Source: Bacillota bacterium (GTDB lineage Bacteria; Bacillota; Clostridia; Lachnospirales; CAG-274). Taken from it: a stretch of DNA of 33,484 nucleotides. A program made the position numbers and the translations under genes. Numbering within the stretch: position 1 is the first letter of the stretch; every line of letters starts with the position of its first letter. Below, one piece after another: positions 24,870-32,014 of this stretch. The stretch is taken from NCBI GenBank assembly GCA_017444985.1, contig JAFSVK010000007.1, forward strand, positions 1 through 33,484. Direction: 5' to 3'. Below the pieces are notes generated by a model that was given only the letters and a program-made list of their open reading frames with translations, was not told the origin of the DNA and ran no database searches.

Positions 24870-24898
24870 ATTGTACTACAATCATTCTTTTTTATCAA
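24870..24898 (-). promoter_or_regulatory. Sigma-A promoter of the right Rpn-family gene
   Basis: On the minus strand TTGATA (24893-24898) and TACAAT (24870-24875) are 17 bases apart, 13 bases before the ATG at 24856. The leader would be very short, which favours the ATG at 24847 or 24856 as the true start over the longer frame. Confidence 0.65.
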
Positions 24899-25064
24899 GC
24901 ATAACGGGAGTTTGACACTTAGCGTTTCAATGTGACTTGAGACAACGGCATTGATGTCATCGGGAAAATCGAAAGTATCGTGGTTCAAAACTGTCTGACC
25001 GAGAAAGTCGTAGGAATACCACATCTCAAGTCCGGCATAAATCTTGCTGAGATTTACAGTGCTT

Positions 25065-25829
25065 TTATTCTGACTTATCTTTATCTGCTACTTCTTTATG
25101 AGATATCGGCTTTTCAGTCCTCTTTTCAAGCTCATTCATATATCCTGCCGTGATAATACCTGCGGGTAAGGCAACAATTGCTATTCCCAGGATGGAAGAA
25201 AGCATAGTGATAATTCTTCCCATTGTAGAAACCGGGTAAATATCTCCATAACCAACCGTTGTTAAAGACACAGTTGCCCAGTAAATAGCATCAAAAAAGT
25301 TGCTAAATGAATCCGGCTCAACATTGAAAATAATGAGTGCCGATATGAGAATGTAACCTCCTGCCAACATGCATACAGCCCGTAGCTGTTCTTTAGATGA
25401 CAGAAGAACATTTCCGATAATCTCAAAGCTTTTTGAATATCGAACTGTCTTGAAAACCCTGAAAACGCGGAAAGCTCGAATCATCCTTAGAACTCGAAGT
25501 ACTTTGAATCCGTTGTTTATTACAGTCAAGGATGGCAGAATAGATATCAAATCTATGATTGCCATAATTGAGAACGGGTACTTTGCAAATGAAGCTACAC
25601 CGCTTTTATTAAATTTATAGTCAGCAGTAAACCATCTCAAAAAATAATCAATGATAAATATTACTACTGTGATTTTGTCAGTAATCTGAAAAAGGGGAGT
25701 ATCTGTCTTGAATGCTAACGGAATCAGGCTAACAACAATGACTACTATCATTGATATGTCATAGACAGAGCTTATACAATCCTTACCATTTGATTTTTCT
25801 ATGATTTCAAAAATTCGTTTACGACTCAT
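25065..25829 (-). CDS. Voltage-gated potassium channel-like protein (Kv type)
   Basis: A 254-residue six-helix ion channel. The ATG at 25829 is chosen because AAAGGAGA lies 11-12 bases upstream; an earlier in-frame start at 25862 would precede that site. S1-S3 are hydrophobic segments at about 24-100. S4 carries regularly spaced Arg/Lys (FKVLRVLRMIRAFRVFRVFK, about 108-127). S5 is about 150-170, the pore helix NFFDAIYWATVSLTTVGYGD holds the potassium filter TVGYGD (191-196), and S6 is GRIITMLSSILGIAIVALPAG. The short C-terminus has no RCK domain. Its start overlaps the end of an antitoxin-like remnant by 11 bases. Confidence 0.92.
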   Translation of the reverse strand: MSRKRIFEIIEKSNGKDCISSVYDISMIVVIVVSLIPLAFKTDTPLFQITDKITVVIFIIDYFLRWFTADYKFNKSGVASFAKYPFSIMAIIDLISILPSLTVINNGFKVLRVLRMIRAFRVFRVFKTVRYSKSFEIIGNVLLSSKEQLRAVCMLAGGYILISALIIFNVEPDSFSNFFDAIYWATVSLTTVGYGDIYPVSTMGRIITMLSSILGIAIVALPAGIITAGYMNELEKRTEKPISHKEVADKDKSE

Positions 25830-25938
25830 TGATAGAGTTATCTCCTTTCTCGTTTTTTGCATATTCTAAGCCTATCTGCATAACATTGTCAAATTCTGCC
25901 TTATTCATAGCATTACGAGAAACAAAGTTTCTTGGCAT
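25819..25938 (-). pseudogene. RelB/DinJ-like antitoxin remnant
   Basis: A 39-codon ORF beginning MPRNFVSRNAMNKAEFDNVM and ending KGDNSINES. The frame remains open upstream for ten more codons (NGISFSLS before the Met), then reaches a stop. The order NGIxF, a linker, then (M)NKAEFDxxMxxGxxxAK, resembles the C-terminal half of RelB/DinJ antitoxins; the DNA-binding N-terminal half is missing and no RelE/YafQ toxin is present. Its last codons overlap the ion channel start (AATGAGTCGTAA). It may be a non-functional scar, or a short translated leader coupling into the channel gene. The rest of 25939-25994 holds nothing clear. Confidence 0.5.
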
Positions 25939-25994
25939 GCTCAATGAAAACGAAATACCGTTTTACATAATTATCTGACAATATAAGGTGTTTA

Positions 25995-27401
25995 TTACGG
26001 TTGATAAGGGTTTGTCAAGTCAAGTTCGGTGGCAATATGTTCATCGGAGTTTGGTTGGGACAGAAGGACAACCGTCTCCACATGGCTTGTGTGAGGAAAA
26101 AGGTCTACGGGGCATACTTTTTCTACTTTGTAATATCCTTCTTTGCAAAGTATTTTAAGGTCTCTTGCGAGGGTGGAGCTTTCGCAGGAGACATATACTA
26201 TTTTTTGCGGTCTCATTTGTTTAATGATATTAAGAAAGTTTTCATCACAACCTTTTCTGGGAGGGTCTGTGACCAAAACTTGAGCTTTTATACCTTTTTG
26301 GTACATATCGGGGAGTATTTCTTCGCTTTTTCCCACATAAAATACAACATTATCCGCATTGTTTGCCTTTTTGTTTTTTTCGGCATCTTTTACAGCCTCT
26401 TCCACTATCTCCATACCGTAAACTTTTTTTGCCTTTTGGGCAAGAAAAAGGGAAATGGTGCCTATACCGCAGTAGGCGTCTATAACTGTTTCCGTGCCTT
26501 TAAGTGAGGCATATTCAAGAGCTTTTTCATAGAGTTTTTCCGTTTGTATATGGTTCACCTGAAAAAAAGACTCCGGACTAATTTCAAATTTCAAAGAGCC
26601 TATGGTATCGGTAAGAGTTTTTCTGCCGAATATGTGTTCGCTTTTATCTCCCAATATAACATTGTTCCCTTTTGTGTTGTAGTTTATGTACAGAGAAACT
26701 ATGTGGGGGTATTTTCGAAGGGAATTTACAAATTTTTTCTTTAAGGGAAAGTTGGCAGCGTTTACGATAAGACAAAGGAGTATCTCTCCTTTTTTGTTTT
26801 CTCTTATGAGAATATGGCGTATTATTCCCTTTTTTGTTTTTTCGTCGTAAGGGGATATGTGGTTTTCCTCCGCAAAGGCAAGTATATCCTCAACAATGGG
26901 GCTGTTTTGGTAAGAGCATATAAGGCAATCTTTACAAGGTATTATATCGTGGCTGTTTACGGCATAGAAGCCCGAGATCATCTTTCCTTCCTTTTCGCCT
27001 ACGGGGTATTGCGCTTTATTTCTGTAGCGGTAGGGCTCTTCCATGCCTATTATAGGCTCGAAGGTTATTTCCTCCGTATTAAAGCCACCTATCCTCTTTA
27101 TATTTTCAAATACTTTTTTTTCTTTGTATTTCAGCTGCCTCGAATATTCCAGGTGGGAGAGGGAACAGCCACCGCAACGTTTTAGTTTGCAGGCAGGCTC
27201 TACCCTGTAGGGGGAGGGGGTCTGAATATTAAGCACTTTGGCGTAGCCGTAGCTTTTTTTTACCTTTGTTACCACTACCTCTGCTCTTTCCTCGGGAAGG
27301 GCATCCTTTACAAAAAGGGGATAGCCGTCAACTTTGCCTATCCCTTCGCCATTTGTGGTTATATCCGTAATATCTATGGTGTATTTCTCGTTCTTTTTCA
27401 T
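25995..27401 (-). CDS. rlmD: 23S rRNA (uracil-5-)-methyltransferase, RlmD/RumA type
   Basis: A 468-residue SAM-dependent enzyme that forms m5U in 23S rRNA. An N-terminal TRAM domain (about 1-60) is followed by iron-sulfur cluster Cys C71, C76 and C79 (CKLKRCGGC) with a further Cys around PCKDCLIC. The methyltransferase domain has SPESFFQVN, the SAM motif VIDAYCGIGTISLFLA, VTDPPRKGCDE and the catalytic Cys in YVSCESSTLARDL. It could equally be the RlmCD-type dual enzyme known from Bacillota; sequence alone does not separate them. It is last in a four-gene operon, overlapping yhaM by 4 bases. Confidence 0.93.
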   Translation of the reverse strand: MKKNEKYTIDITDITTNGEGIGKVDGYPLFVKDALPEERAEVVVTKVKKSYGYAKVLNIQTPSPYRVEPACKLKRCGGCSLSHLEYSRQLKYKEKKVFENIKRIGGFNTEEITFEPIIGMEEPYRYRNKAQYPVGEKEGKMISGFYAVNSHDIIPCKDCLICSYQNSPIVEDILAFAEENHISPYDEKTKKGIIRHILIRENKKGEILLCLIVNAANFPLKKKFVNSLRKYPHIVSLYINYNTKGNNVILGDKSEHIFGRKTLTDTIGSLKFEISPESFFQVNHIQTEKLYEKALEYASLKGTETVIDAYCGIGTISLFLAQKAKKVYGMEIVEEAVKDAEKNKKANNADNVVFYVGKSEEILPDMYQKGIKAQVLVTDPPRKGCDENFLNIIKQMRPQKIVYVSCESSTLARDLKILCKEGYYKVEKVCPVDLFPHTSHVETVVLLSQPNSDEHIATELDLTNPYQP

Positions 27402-28342
27402 TGGTAGTTACTGCTTCTTATTCTTGTGGAAAGCACCCTGTTAAAATCCGTCCACTTTACTCCCGTGGGAAGGGTCTCCACGCTTTCTTGGTACATTTTC
27501 ATTTTGGCATCCATATCATCCGCACAGTGAAGCAGGTAGGCTTCTATGGTTTTGGGCAGTTTGGGGGAGCCGAATTCATACTCGCCGTGGTGGGCAAGTA
27601 TACAGTGTTGCATAAGTATTTTAAGCTCATGGGGAAAGCCTTCTATTTTGTCGGCCTGCTTGCCTATAAACTCCGAACCCATAACGATATGACCCAAAAG
27701 TTCCCCCTCATCGGTGTAGTCTGTAGAGGGGAGCTCGGAAAGTTCCCTTATTTTGCATATATCGTGGAGGAGGGCACAGGCTATAAGAAGGTCTTTGTTT
27801 ACATTCTCATAGTGGTCTGCAAGGAAGGAGCATATTTTGGTAACGGACACAGTATGTTCCAAAAGCCCTCCCATGTAGTTATGGTGCATGGTCTTTGCTG
27901 CGGTGTGCTTTTTAAACTTTTCTTCAAGCTTCTTGTTGGAAAAGGTGTCTTGCAAAAGCTTTTTAATGTATTTATCTTTTATAGAGGCTATTACCGAGAG
28001 AACATAATCGTACATTTCGCCAACATCCTGTTTTGTGGTGGCTATGTAGTCTTTTTCGTCATAGTCCCCTTCTTGGGCTCTCTTTATAGAGGTAACGCTA
28101 AGCTGCATTATTTTGTTGTAAGATCTTACCTCTGCGGTTATGTTTATGAAATTACCCTCTTCAAAGGCGTGTATATCCCTGTTAAGGTCCCACACCTTGG
28201 CATTTACGGTGCCCGTCTTATCCGAAAGTGTGAGATTGAGGTAGTTTTTACCTGTTTTGGGGGAGGTCATACTTTGTCTTTGTTTGCAGTAGTATATTTC
28301 GTGTACGATCTCTCCTTCACGGAGTTCGTTTATATATTTCAT
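27398..28342 (-). CDS. yhaM: YhaM-type 3'-5' exoribonuclease (OB fold plus HD domain)
   Basis: A 314-residue protein with the YhaM/CBF1 layout: an N-terminal OB-fold nucleic-acid-binding domain (about 12-90, with KTGKNYLNLTLSDKTGTVNAKVWD), a helical linker, and a metal-dependent HD domain (H163 in LLEHTVSV, H193-D194 in LLHDICK, and ILAHHGEYEFGSPK near 250). The family degrades RNA and single-stranded DNA 3' to 5' and is largely restricted to Bacillota, which supports the taxonomic guess. It is co-transcribed with rlmD, sharing ATGA, and lies 12 bases after the ydcF-like gene. Confidence 0.93.
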   Translation of the reverse strand: MKYINELREGEIVHEIYYCKQRQSMTSPKTGKNYLNLTLSDKTGTVNAKVWDLNRDIHAFEEGNFINITAEVRSYNKIMQLSVTSIKRAQEGDYDEKDYIATTKQDVGEMYDYVLSVIASIKDKYIKKLLQDTFSNKKLEEKFKKHTAAKTMHHNYMGGLLEHTVSVTKICSFLADHYENVNKDLLIACALLHDICKIRELSELPSTDYTDEGELLGHIVMGSEFIGKQADKIEGFPHELKILMQHCILAHHGEYEFGSPKLPKTIEAYLLHCADDMDAKMKMYQESVETLPTGVKWTDFNRVLSTRIRSSNYQ

Positions 28343-28354
28343 TTTGATTTCCTT

Positions 28355-29095
28355 TCAATTGTTGAATATCCAATATTTTACAACAGCTGCCGTTTCTCTG
28401 AACCAACACACGGGGGCTGCCGACAGATTTATGGGAGCGGAAAGGCTTTTAATATCTTCAAAATATTTCTTGCCCAGAAGCCTCGCTCTGTAGCAGTGAA
28501 AGTCGTTGGTGGCAAAGGCTACGCTGTAATCCCTTTTAAAATATTCGTCAAGTATCTCCTTTGAAAATTTAAAATTTTCATCGGTACTTGTTGCTTTTTC
28601 TTCCGTTATTATCACATTTTCATCCACACCTGCGGCCAAAAGATATTTCTTCATGGCAAAAGCCTCCGTAATATCTTCTTGAGGGCCCTTGCCTCCCGAT
28701 ACCACTATAAGCCCCGAGGGATTTTCCTCATGCCACTTACAGGCGGCATCAAGTCTGTACTTAAGAGGCTTTGAAACATTTTCCCCTATCACCGCACAGC
28801 CCAGTACTATAAGGGCATCTTCTTTGCCCGTGCTTCTATCGGCAACAGAGCCTTGATATATTATGCCCATTATGAAAAAAACGGCACAAAAGCCTATAAG
28901 GGCTATGGTTTTTACTATAAGGAAAAATAAATTCTTTTTCAGCCTGAACCAAAGCAGGAGTGTAAGGCCGAAGGCGAATACCATTACATTTCCCGTGTTG
29001 AAATTTGCGGTGATACTCATCCAAACGGAATATAAAAGAGTGAGAGCACCGCAAAGGGTAGTAAGCAGGTTTATAAGCGTTAATAGTGCAGCCAT
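28355..29095 (-). CDS. YdcF family (DUF218) membrane protein
   Basis: A 246-residue protein with two N-terminal membrane regions (about 1-30 and 38-80) and an extracytoplasmic DUF218 domain: EDALIVLGCAVIGENVSKPLKYRLDAA (about 92-118), IVVSGGKGPQEDITEAFAMKKYL, EEKATSTDENFKFSKEIL and ATNDFHCYRARLL. Relatives such as SanA, YdcF and ElyC are linked to envelope polysaccharide or peptidoglycan precursor metabolism; the reaction is not settled. It starts one base after the L,D-transpeptidase gene, and the two envelope genes probably form one functional group. Confidence 0.88.
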   Translation of the reverse strand: MAALLTLINLLTTLCGALTLLYSVWMSITANFNTGNVMVFAFGLTLLLWFRLKKNLFFLIVKTIALIGFCAVFFIMGIIYQGSVADRSTGKEDALIVLGCAVIGENVSKPLKYRLDAACKWHEENPSGLIVVSGGKGPQEDITEAFAMKKYLLAAGVDENVIITEEKATSTDENFKFSKEILDEYFKRDYSVAFATNDFHCYRARLLGKKYFEDIKSLSAPINLSAAPVCWFRETAAVVKYWIFNN

Positions 29096-29096
29096 A

Positions 29097-29918
29097 TTAT
29101 TTAAGTATCAAGTAAGAGGTCTTTTCCGCACTTCTGCCTAAAGTATCTGTGCAGAAGTATTTTACTTCGTATTTTCCGGGAACATCCTTTGGTATATTGC
29201 AACTTATATCGTAGTGCATCACATTTCCGCAGGTGTCGTAGGCAACAACGCCCTCATGCAACACCTCTCCCAGGTCCATAAGAGGGGAAGCCTCTCTTTC
29301 TTTTTCGTATTCCGATATTTCTATGGAAGGGGCTTCATTTGCCCAAGGATTATTGGGGTCGGGGTCTGTAGGGTCCCAAGTGGGATATTTTGATTTTTCC
29401 ATAAGCATTATGGACTTGGGACGGGGAAGGGGGTCTGTGCCCGAGTTTATTATTCTTACGGTGGTACCCGAGGGACAGTTGTCGTATATCCACTTGCAAT
29501 CCTTTACCGCAAGGCGTATACAGCCTGCGGAGGCTGCAGTGCCAAGCTTGTTGTACTCACCGTATTGCAAAGTGTTTTTATTTTGGCTTTTGTAGTATAC
29601 GGAGTGAAAAAGTATATGCCCTGTGATCCTTGTGGCATACTGACCGTATACATTGCCGTAAAGGGCTCTCCATTGGTACTTGTCACTTGTTTTAAAGGTG
29701 CCCGAGGGTGTGGAGCCGTTTTTGCCCACAGAGCATATAAATGCCTTTACAGGCTCATCTCCTTGATAGACCGTTACGCAGTTTGTGGCTTTGTTTACGG
29801 TAATGCTGTAGGCGGGAGTGTTCTCGCCGAAGGCATGGCAAACCCAAATGCCCATACAAAGTGCAATAGAGAGTAAAAGTATAGTAAACCCCAAAGGGGT
29901 CTTTTTATTTTTAAACAT
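29097..29918 (-). CDS. L,D-transpeptidase (YkuD domain), membrane-anchored
   Basis: A 273-residue cell wall enzyme. The ATG at 29918 is chosen because GAGGTG lies 7 bases upstream. Residues about 10-28 form an uncleaved or cleaved signal anchor. The YkuD domain runs from about 36 (YSITVNKATNCVTVY) and has GSTPSGTF, H105 in ILFHSVYY and the catalytic C133 in ASAGCIRL, the hallmark SxGCIRL/HxxC arrangement. It would form 3-3 cross-links or attach proteins to peptidoglycan. A Pro/Asp-rich hinge (WDPTDPDPNNPW) leads to a C-terminal Ig-like domain (about 215-273, IPKDVPGKYEVKYFCTD) that may bind the wall. First gene of the four-gene operon. Confidence 0.92.
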   Translation of the reverse strand: MFKNKKTPLGFTILLLSIALCMGIWVCHAFGENTPAYSITVNKATNCVTVYQGDEPVKAFICSVGKNGSTPSGTFKTSDKYQWRALYGNVYGQYATRITGHILFHSVYYKSQNKNTLQYGEYNKLGTAASAGCIRLAVKDCKWIYDNCPSGTTVRIINSGTDPLPRPKSIMLMEKSKYPTWDPTDPDPNNPWANEAPSIEISEYEKEREASPLMDLGEVLHEGVVAYDTCGNVMHYDISCNIPKDVPGKYEVKYFCTDTLGRSAEKTSYLILK

Positions 29919-29936
29919 AATTATCACCTCAATGAC

Positions 29937-29965
29937 ATAGTAACATATTTTTATATTAAAATCAA
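29937..29965 (-). promoter_or_regulatory. Probable promoter of the L,D-transpeptidase operon
   Basis: On the minus strand TTGATT (29960-29965) and TACTAT (29937-29942) are 17 bases apart, 18 bases before the ATG at 29918. Each box has four of six consensus bases. Confidence 0.45.
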
Positions 29966-29998
29966 ATTTTACAGTATAATTAATTGTAAAAAAAATTC

Positions 29999-30027
29999 TT
30001 GCTTTTACAGTTTTTATATGCTATAAT
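29999..30027 (+). promoter_or_regulatory. Sigma-A promoter of rpmE
   Basis: TTGCTT (29999-30004) and a perfect TATAAT (30022-30027) are 17 bases apart, diverging from the L,D-transpeptidase promoter. Transcription would begin near 30034, just before the leader hairpin. Confidence 0.8.
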
Positions 30028-30036
30028 AATCAGCGT

Positions 30037-30074
30037 TGTACACTATGGGGGATGCCAAAATGTATCCCAATACA
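30037..30074 (+). promoter_or_regulatory. rpmE leader hairpin, candidate L31-binding element
   Basis: GGGATGC (30049-30055) pairs with GTATCCC (30062-30068, one G-U), loop CAAAAT. An outer TGTA (30037-30040) pairs with TACA (30071-30074), leaving an asymmetric internal loop. The position right after the predicted transcription start resembles reported L31 leader motifs of Bacillota; identity with them is not verified. Confidence 0.5.
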
Positions 30075-30094
30075 GAGAGAAAGAGGTGTAAGTA

Positions 30095-30295
30095 ATGAAA
30101 GAAGGTATACATCCCGAGTATTTCCAGGCTACCGTAAAATGTAACTGCGGAAACGAGTTCGTTTTAGGTTCCACAAAGCAGGAAATAAGAGTCGAGGTTT
30201 GCTCAAAATGCCATCCTTTCTACACAGGTCAGCAGAAGATCAACGATACAGGCGGACGTGTGGAGAAATTCAACAGAAAATACGGAAGAAAGTAA
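30095..30295 (+). CDS. rpmE: 50S ribosomal protein L31, zinc-binding (C+) type
   Basis: A 66-residue protein: [22 protein letters not shown], then [16 protein letters not shown] and [12 protein letters not shown]. The Cys set C16, C18, C36 and C39 marks the zinc-containing paralogue rather than the zinc-free YtjA form. AGAGGTG precedes the ATG. It has its own promoter and leader and two terminators. Confidence 0.97.
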   Translation: MKEGIHPEYFQATVKCNCGNEFVLGSTKQEIRVEVCSKCHPFYTGQQKINDTGGRVEKFNRKYGRK

Positions 30296-30301
30296 TAAAT
30301 T

Positions 30302-30330
30302 ACAGGCTGTCATCGGCAGCCTGTTTTTTT
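30302..30330 (+). terminator. First rpmE terminator
   Basis: ACAGGCTG (30302-30309) pairs with CAGCCTGT (30317-30324), followed by a T tract. Confidence 0.92.
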
Positions 30331-30334
30331 TATG

Positions 30335-30357
30335 CCCGCTTTACAGCGGGTTTTTTT
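30335..30357 (+). terminator. Second rpmE terminator
   Basis: CCCGCT (30335-30340) pairs with AGCGGG (30345-30350) around TTAC, followed by seven T. Two terminators in tandem separate rpmE from the phage module. Confidence 0.85.
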
Positions 30358-30395
30358 GCGTGCATTCCTATTATATAGAGGTAGGGGGTGATACT

Positions 30396-30683
30396 GTGGA
30401 TGAGGATATACAAAAGCTTATAGATGAGGAAATAAGAATGAACAAAAGGCACAGAAGGCTCGGAAAACAGCTGAACAGAAAGGTGGCAAATGCCATAGCA
30501 TCCATGGAGGCGGAAAATATTTCCCTAAGTCAAATAAAGGACTTTTTAAAGCTTTCCACGGAAATAGAGGCAAAGGCACTTAAGGCGGAGCTTGAGGGTA
30601 GAGAAAGGCGTCGGGGGAAGGAATTTGATTTTTCCTCCGTGTCTACGGAGGAGCTTTTGGAAATGGCAAATTATGAGGAATAG
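30396..30683 (+). CDS. Small phage protein before the terminase, possible terminase small subunit
   Basis: A 95-residue protein starting at GTG (30396), with AGGGGGTG 6 bases upstream; the open frame runs further upstream through the rpmE terminators, which is not credible coding. The sequence is acidic and basic helical throughout (LIDEEIRMNKRHRRLGKQLN, IKDFLKLSTEIEAKALKAEL) and ends in a short acidic tail. I recognise no motif. Its position 3 bases before the large terminase gene fits a small terminase subunit or packaging adaptor, an inference from gene order only. No promoter is clear in 30358-30395. Confidence 0.6.
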   Translation: MDEDIQKLIDEEIRMNKRHRRLGKQLNRKVANAIASMEAENISLSQIKDFLKLSTEIEAKALKAELEGRERRRGKEFDFSSVSTEELLEMANYEE

Positions 30684-30686
30684 CAC

Positions 30687-32012
30687 ATGGACGAAAGAGT
30701 AAAACAGGCAAGGGCGGAGCTGGGGAGAAGGAGCTTTTTTGAGTTTTGCAGGGCGAGGGCGCCTTCTTTTTACAAAGAAGGTAGACACTATATAAAAGAA
30801 CTTTGCCAATGTATGGAGGATTTTTTGTATTCGGATAAGAAGGTGCTTTTGGTAAATCTTCCGCCAAGGCATGGCAAAAGCAGGACAGCACAGCTTTTTT
30901 GTCAGTACGCCTTTGGAAAAAACAGGGAGCTTAAAATTATGACCGCTTCCTATAACGAGACACTATCTACCATGTTTTCCAAAAATATAAGAAACGATAT
31001 AGGAGAGGCTGAGGGAGACCTTCTTGTATATTCGGATATTTTTCCGGAGGTGAAGATCAAAAAGGGAGATGGTGCTATGAACTTGTGGAGCCTTGAAGGA
31101 GGCTTTAACAACTACCTTGCCACAAGTCCCAAGGGCAGTGCCACGGGTTTCGGAGCGGATATTATAATAATAGACGATATTATTAAAAGTGCCGATGAGG
31201 CTCTTAATGATATGGTGAAGGATTCCCACTGGCTTTGGTTTACTGATACTATGCTATCCCGTCTTGAAAAGGGTGGGAAGATAATAGTAATAATGACGAG
31301 GTGGGCGGGAGACGACCTGGCAGGTAGGATACTTGAAAATATGGAAGATGTGCAGGTGTTTTCAAGAAAGGCTTTTGACGGGGAGAAAATGCTTTGTGAG
31401 GACATACTTGACAGAGCCGCTTACGAAAGAAAAATAAGGCTTACCTCAAAGGAGATAGTACTTGCGAACTACGACCAATGTCCTATAGAAAGCGAGGGAC
31501 TTTTATACGGGGAGTTTAAAACCTACGACAAAGAGCCTAACTTTTACGAAGTTTGCGCCTATGTGGATACGGCAGACGAGGGGAAGGACTATCTTTGCTG
31601 TATTGTTTTCGGTATTTCGGGAGCCGAGGCTTATGTAAAAGATGTACTCTACACAAAAGAACCTATGGAGATAACCGAAAGAAAGGTAGCGAAAATCCTT
31701 GAAGACAACAAAGTAAACTATGCCCTTATAGAAAGCAATAACGGTGGCAGAGGTTTTGCAAGGGCTGTAAGGGATAAAATGAAAACAAATTTTACCGTAG
31801 TAAAGACCTTTACCCAAAGGGCAAACAAGGCCACAAGGATACTAACGTTCTCCGCATGGGTGAATGAACATATATATTTTCCCCAAGGTTGGCACTACAG
31901 GTGGAGAGATTTTTACAAAAGCATAGCCACCTATAAAAGAGAAGGACAAAACAGGCATGACGATGCGGAGGATGCTCTTACGGGAGTGGCTGAAACGGTA
32001 CAAAGGAGGTAA
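30687..32012 (+). CDS. Phage terminase large subunit
   Basis: A 441-residue DNA-packaging motor. ATPase domain: Walker A NLPPRHGKSRTAQLF (core about 59-65), a coupling motif near MTASYNE, Walker B DIIIIDDI (about 158-165) and a TRW motif (IVIMTRWAGDDLAGRI). The C-terminal RNase H-like nuclease has YVDTADEGKDY (first Asp about 293) and NRHDDAEDALTG near the end with the last acidic residues. Length and layout are complete. It would pump phage DNA into procapsids and cut genome units. It is 3 bases after the small ORF and 2 bases before the portal gene. Confidence 0.92.
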   Translation: MDERVKQARAELGRRSFFEFCRARAPSFYKEGRHYIKELCQCMEDFLYSDKKVLLVNLPPRHGKSRTAQLFCQYAFGKNRELKIMTASYNETLSTMFSKNIRNDIGEAEGDLLVYSDIFPEVKIKKGDGAMNLWSLEGGFNNYLATSPKGSATGFGADIIIIDDIIKSADEALNDMVKDSHWLWFTDTMLSRLEKGGKIIVIMTRWAGDDLAGRILENMEDVQVFSRKAFDGEKMLCEDILDRAAYERKIRLTSKEIVLANYDQCPIESEGLLYGEFKTYDKEPNFYEVCAYVDTADEGKDYLCCIVFGISGAEAYVKDVLYTKEPMEITERKVAKILEDNKVNYALIESNNGGRGFARAVRDKMKTNFTVVKTFTQRANKATRILTFSAWVNEHIYFPQGWHYRWRDFYKSIATYKREGQNRHDDAEDALTGVAETVQRR

Positions 32013-32014
32013 AT

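Noticed and set aside
27401-28564. 387-codon plus-strand open frame opposite yhaM and part of ydcF
   Set aside because: Both genes underneath have clear families and ribosome binding sites; the opposite frame is low-quality and Tyr/Phe/Gly-rich from complement codons.
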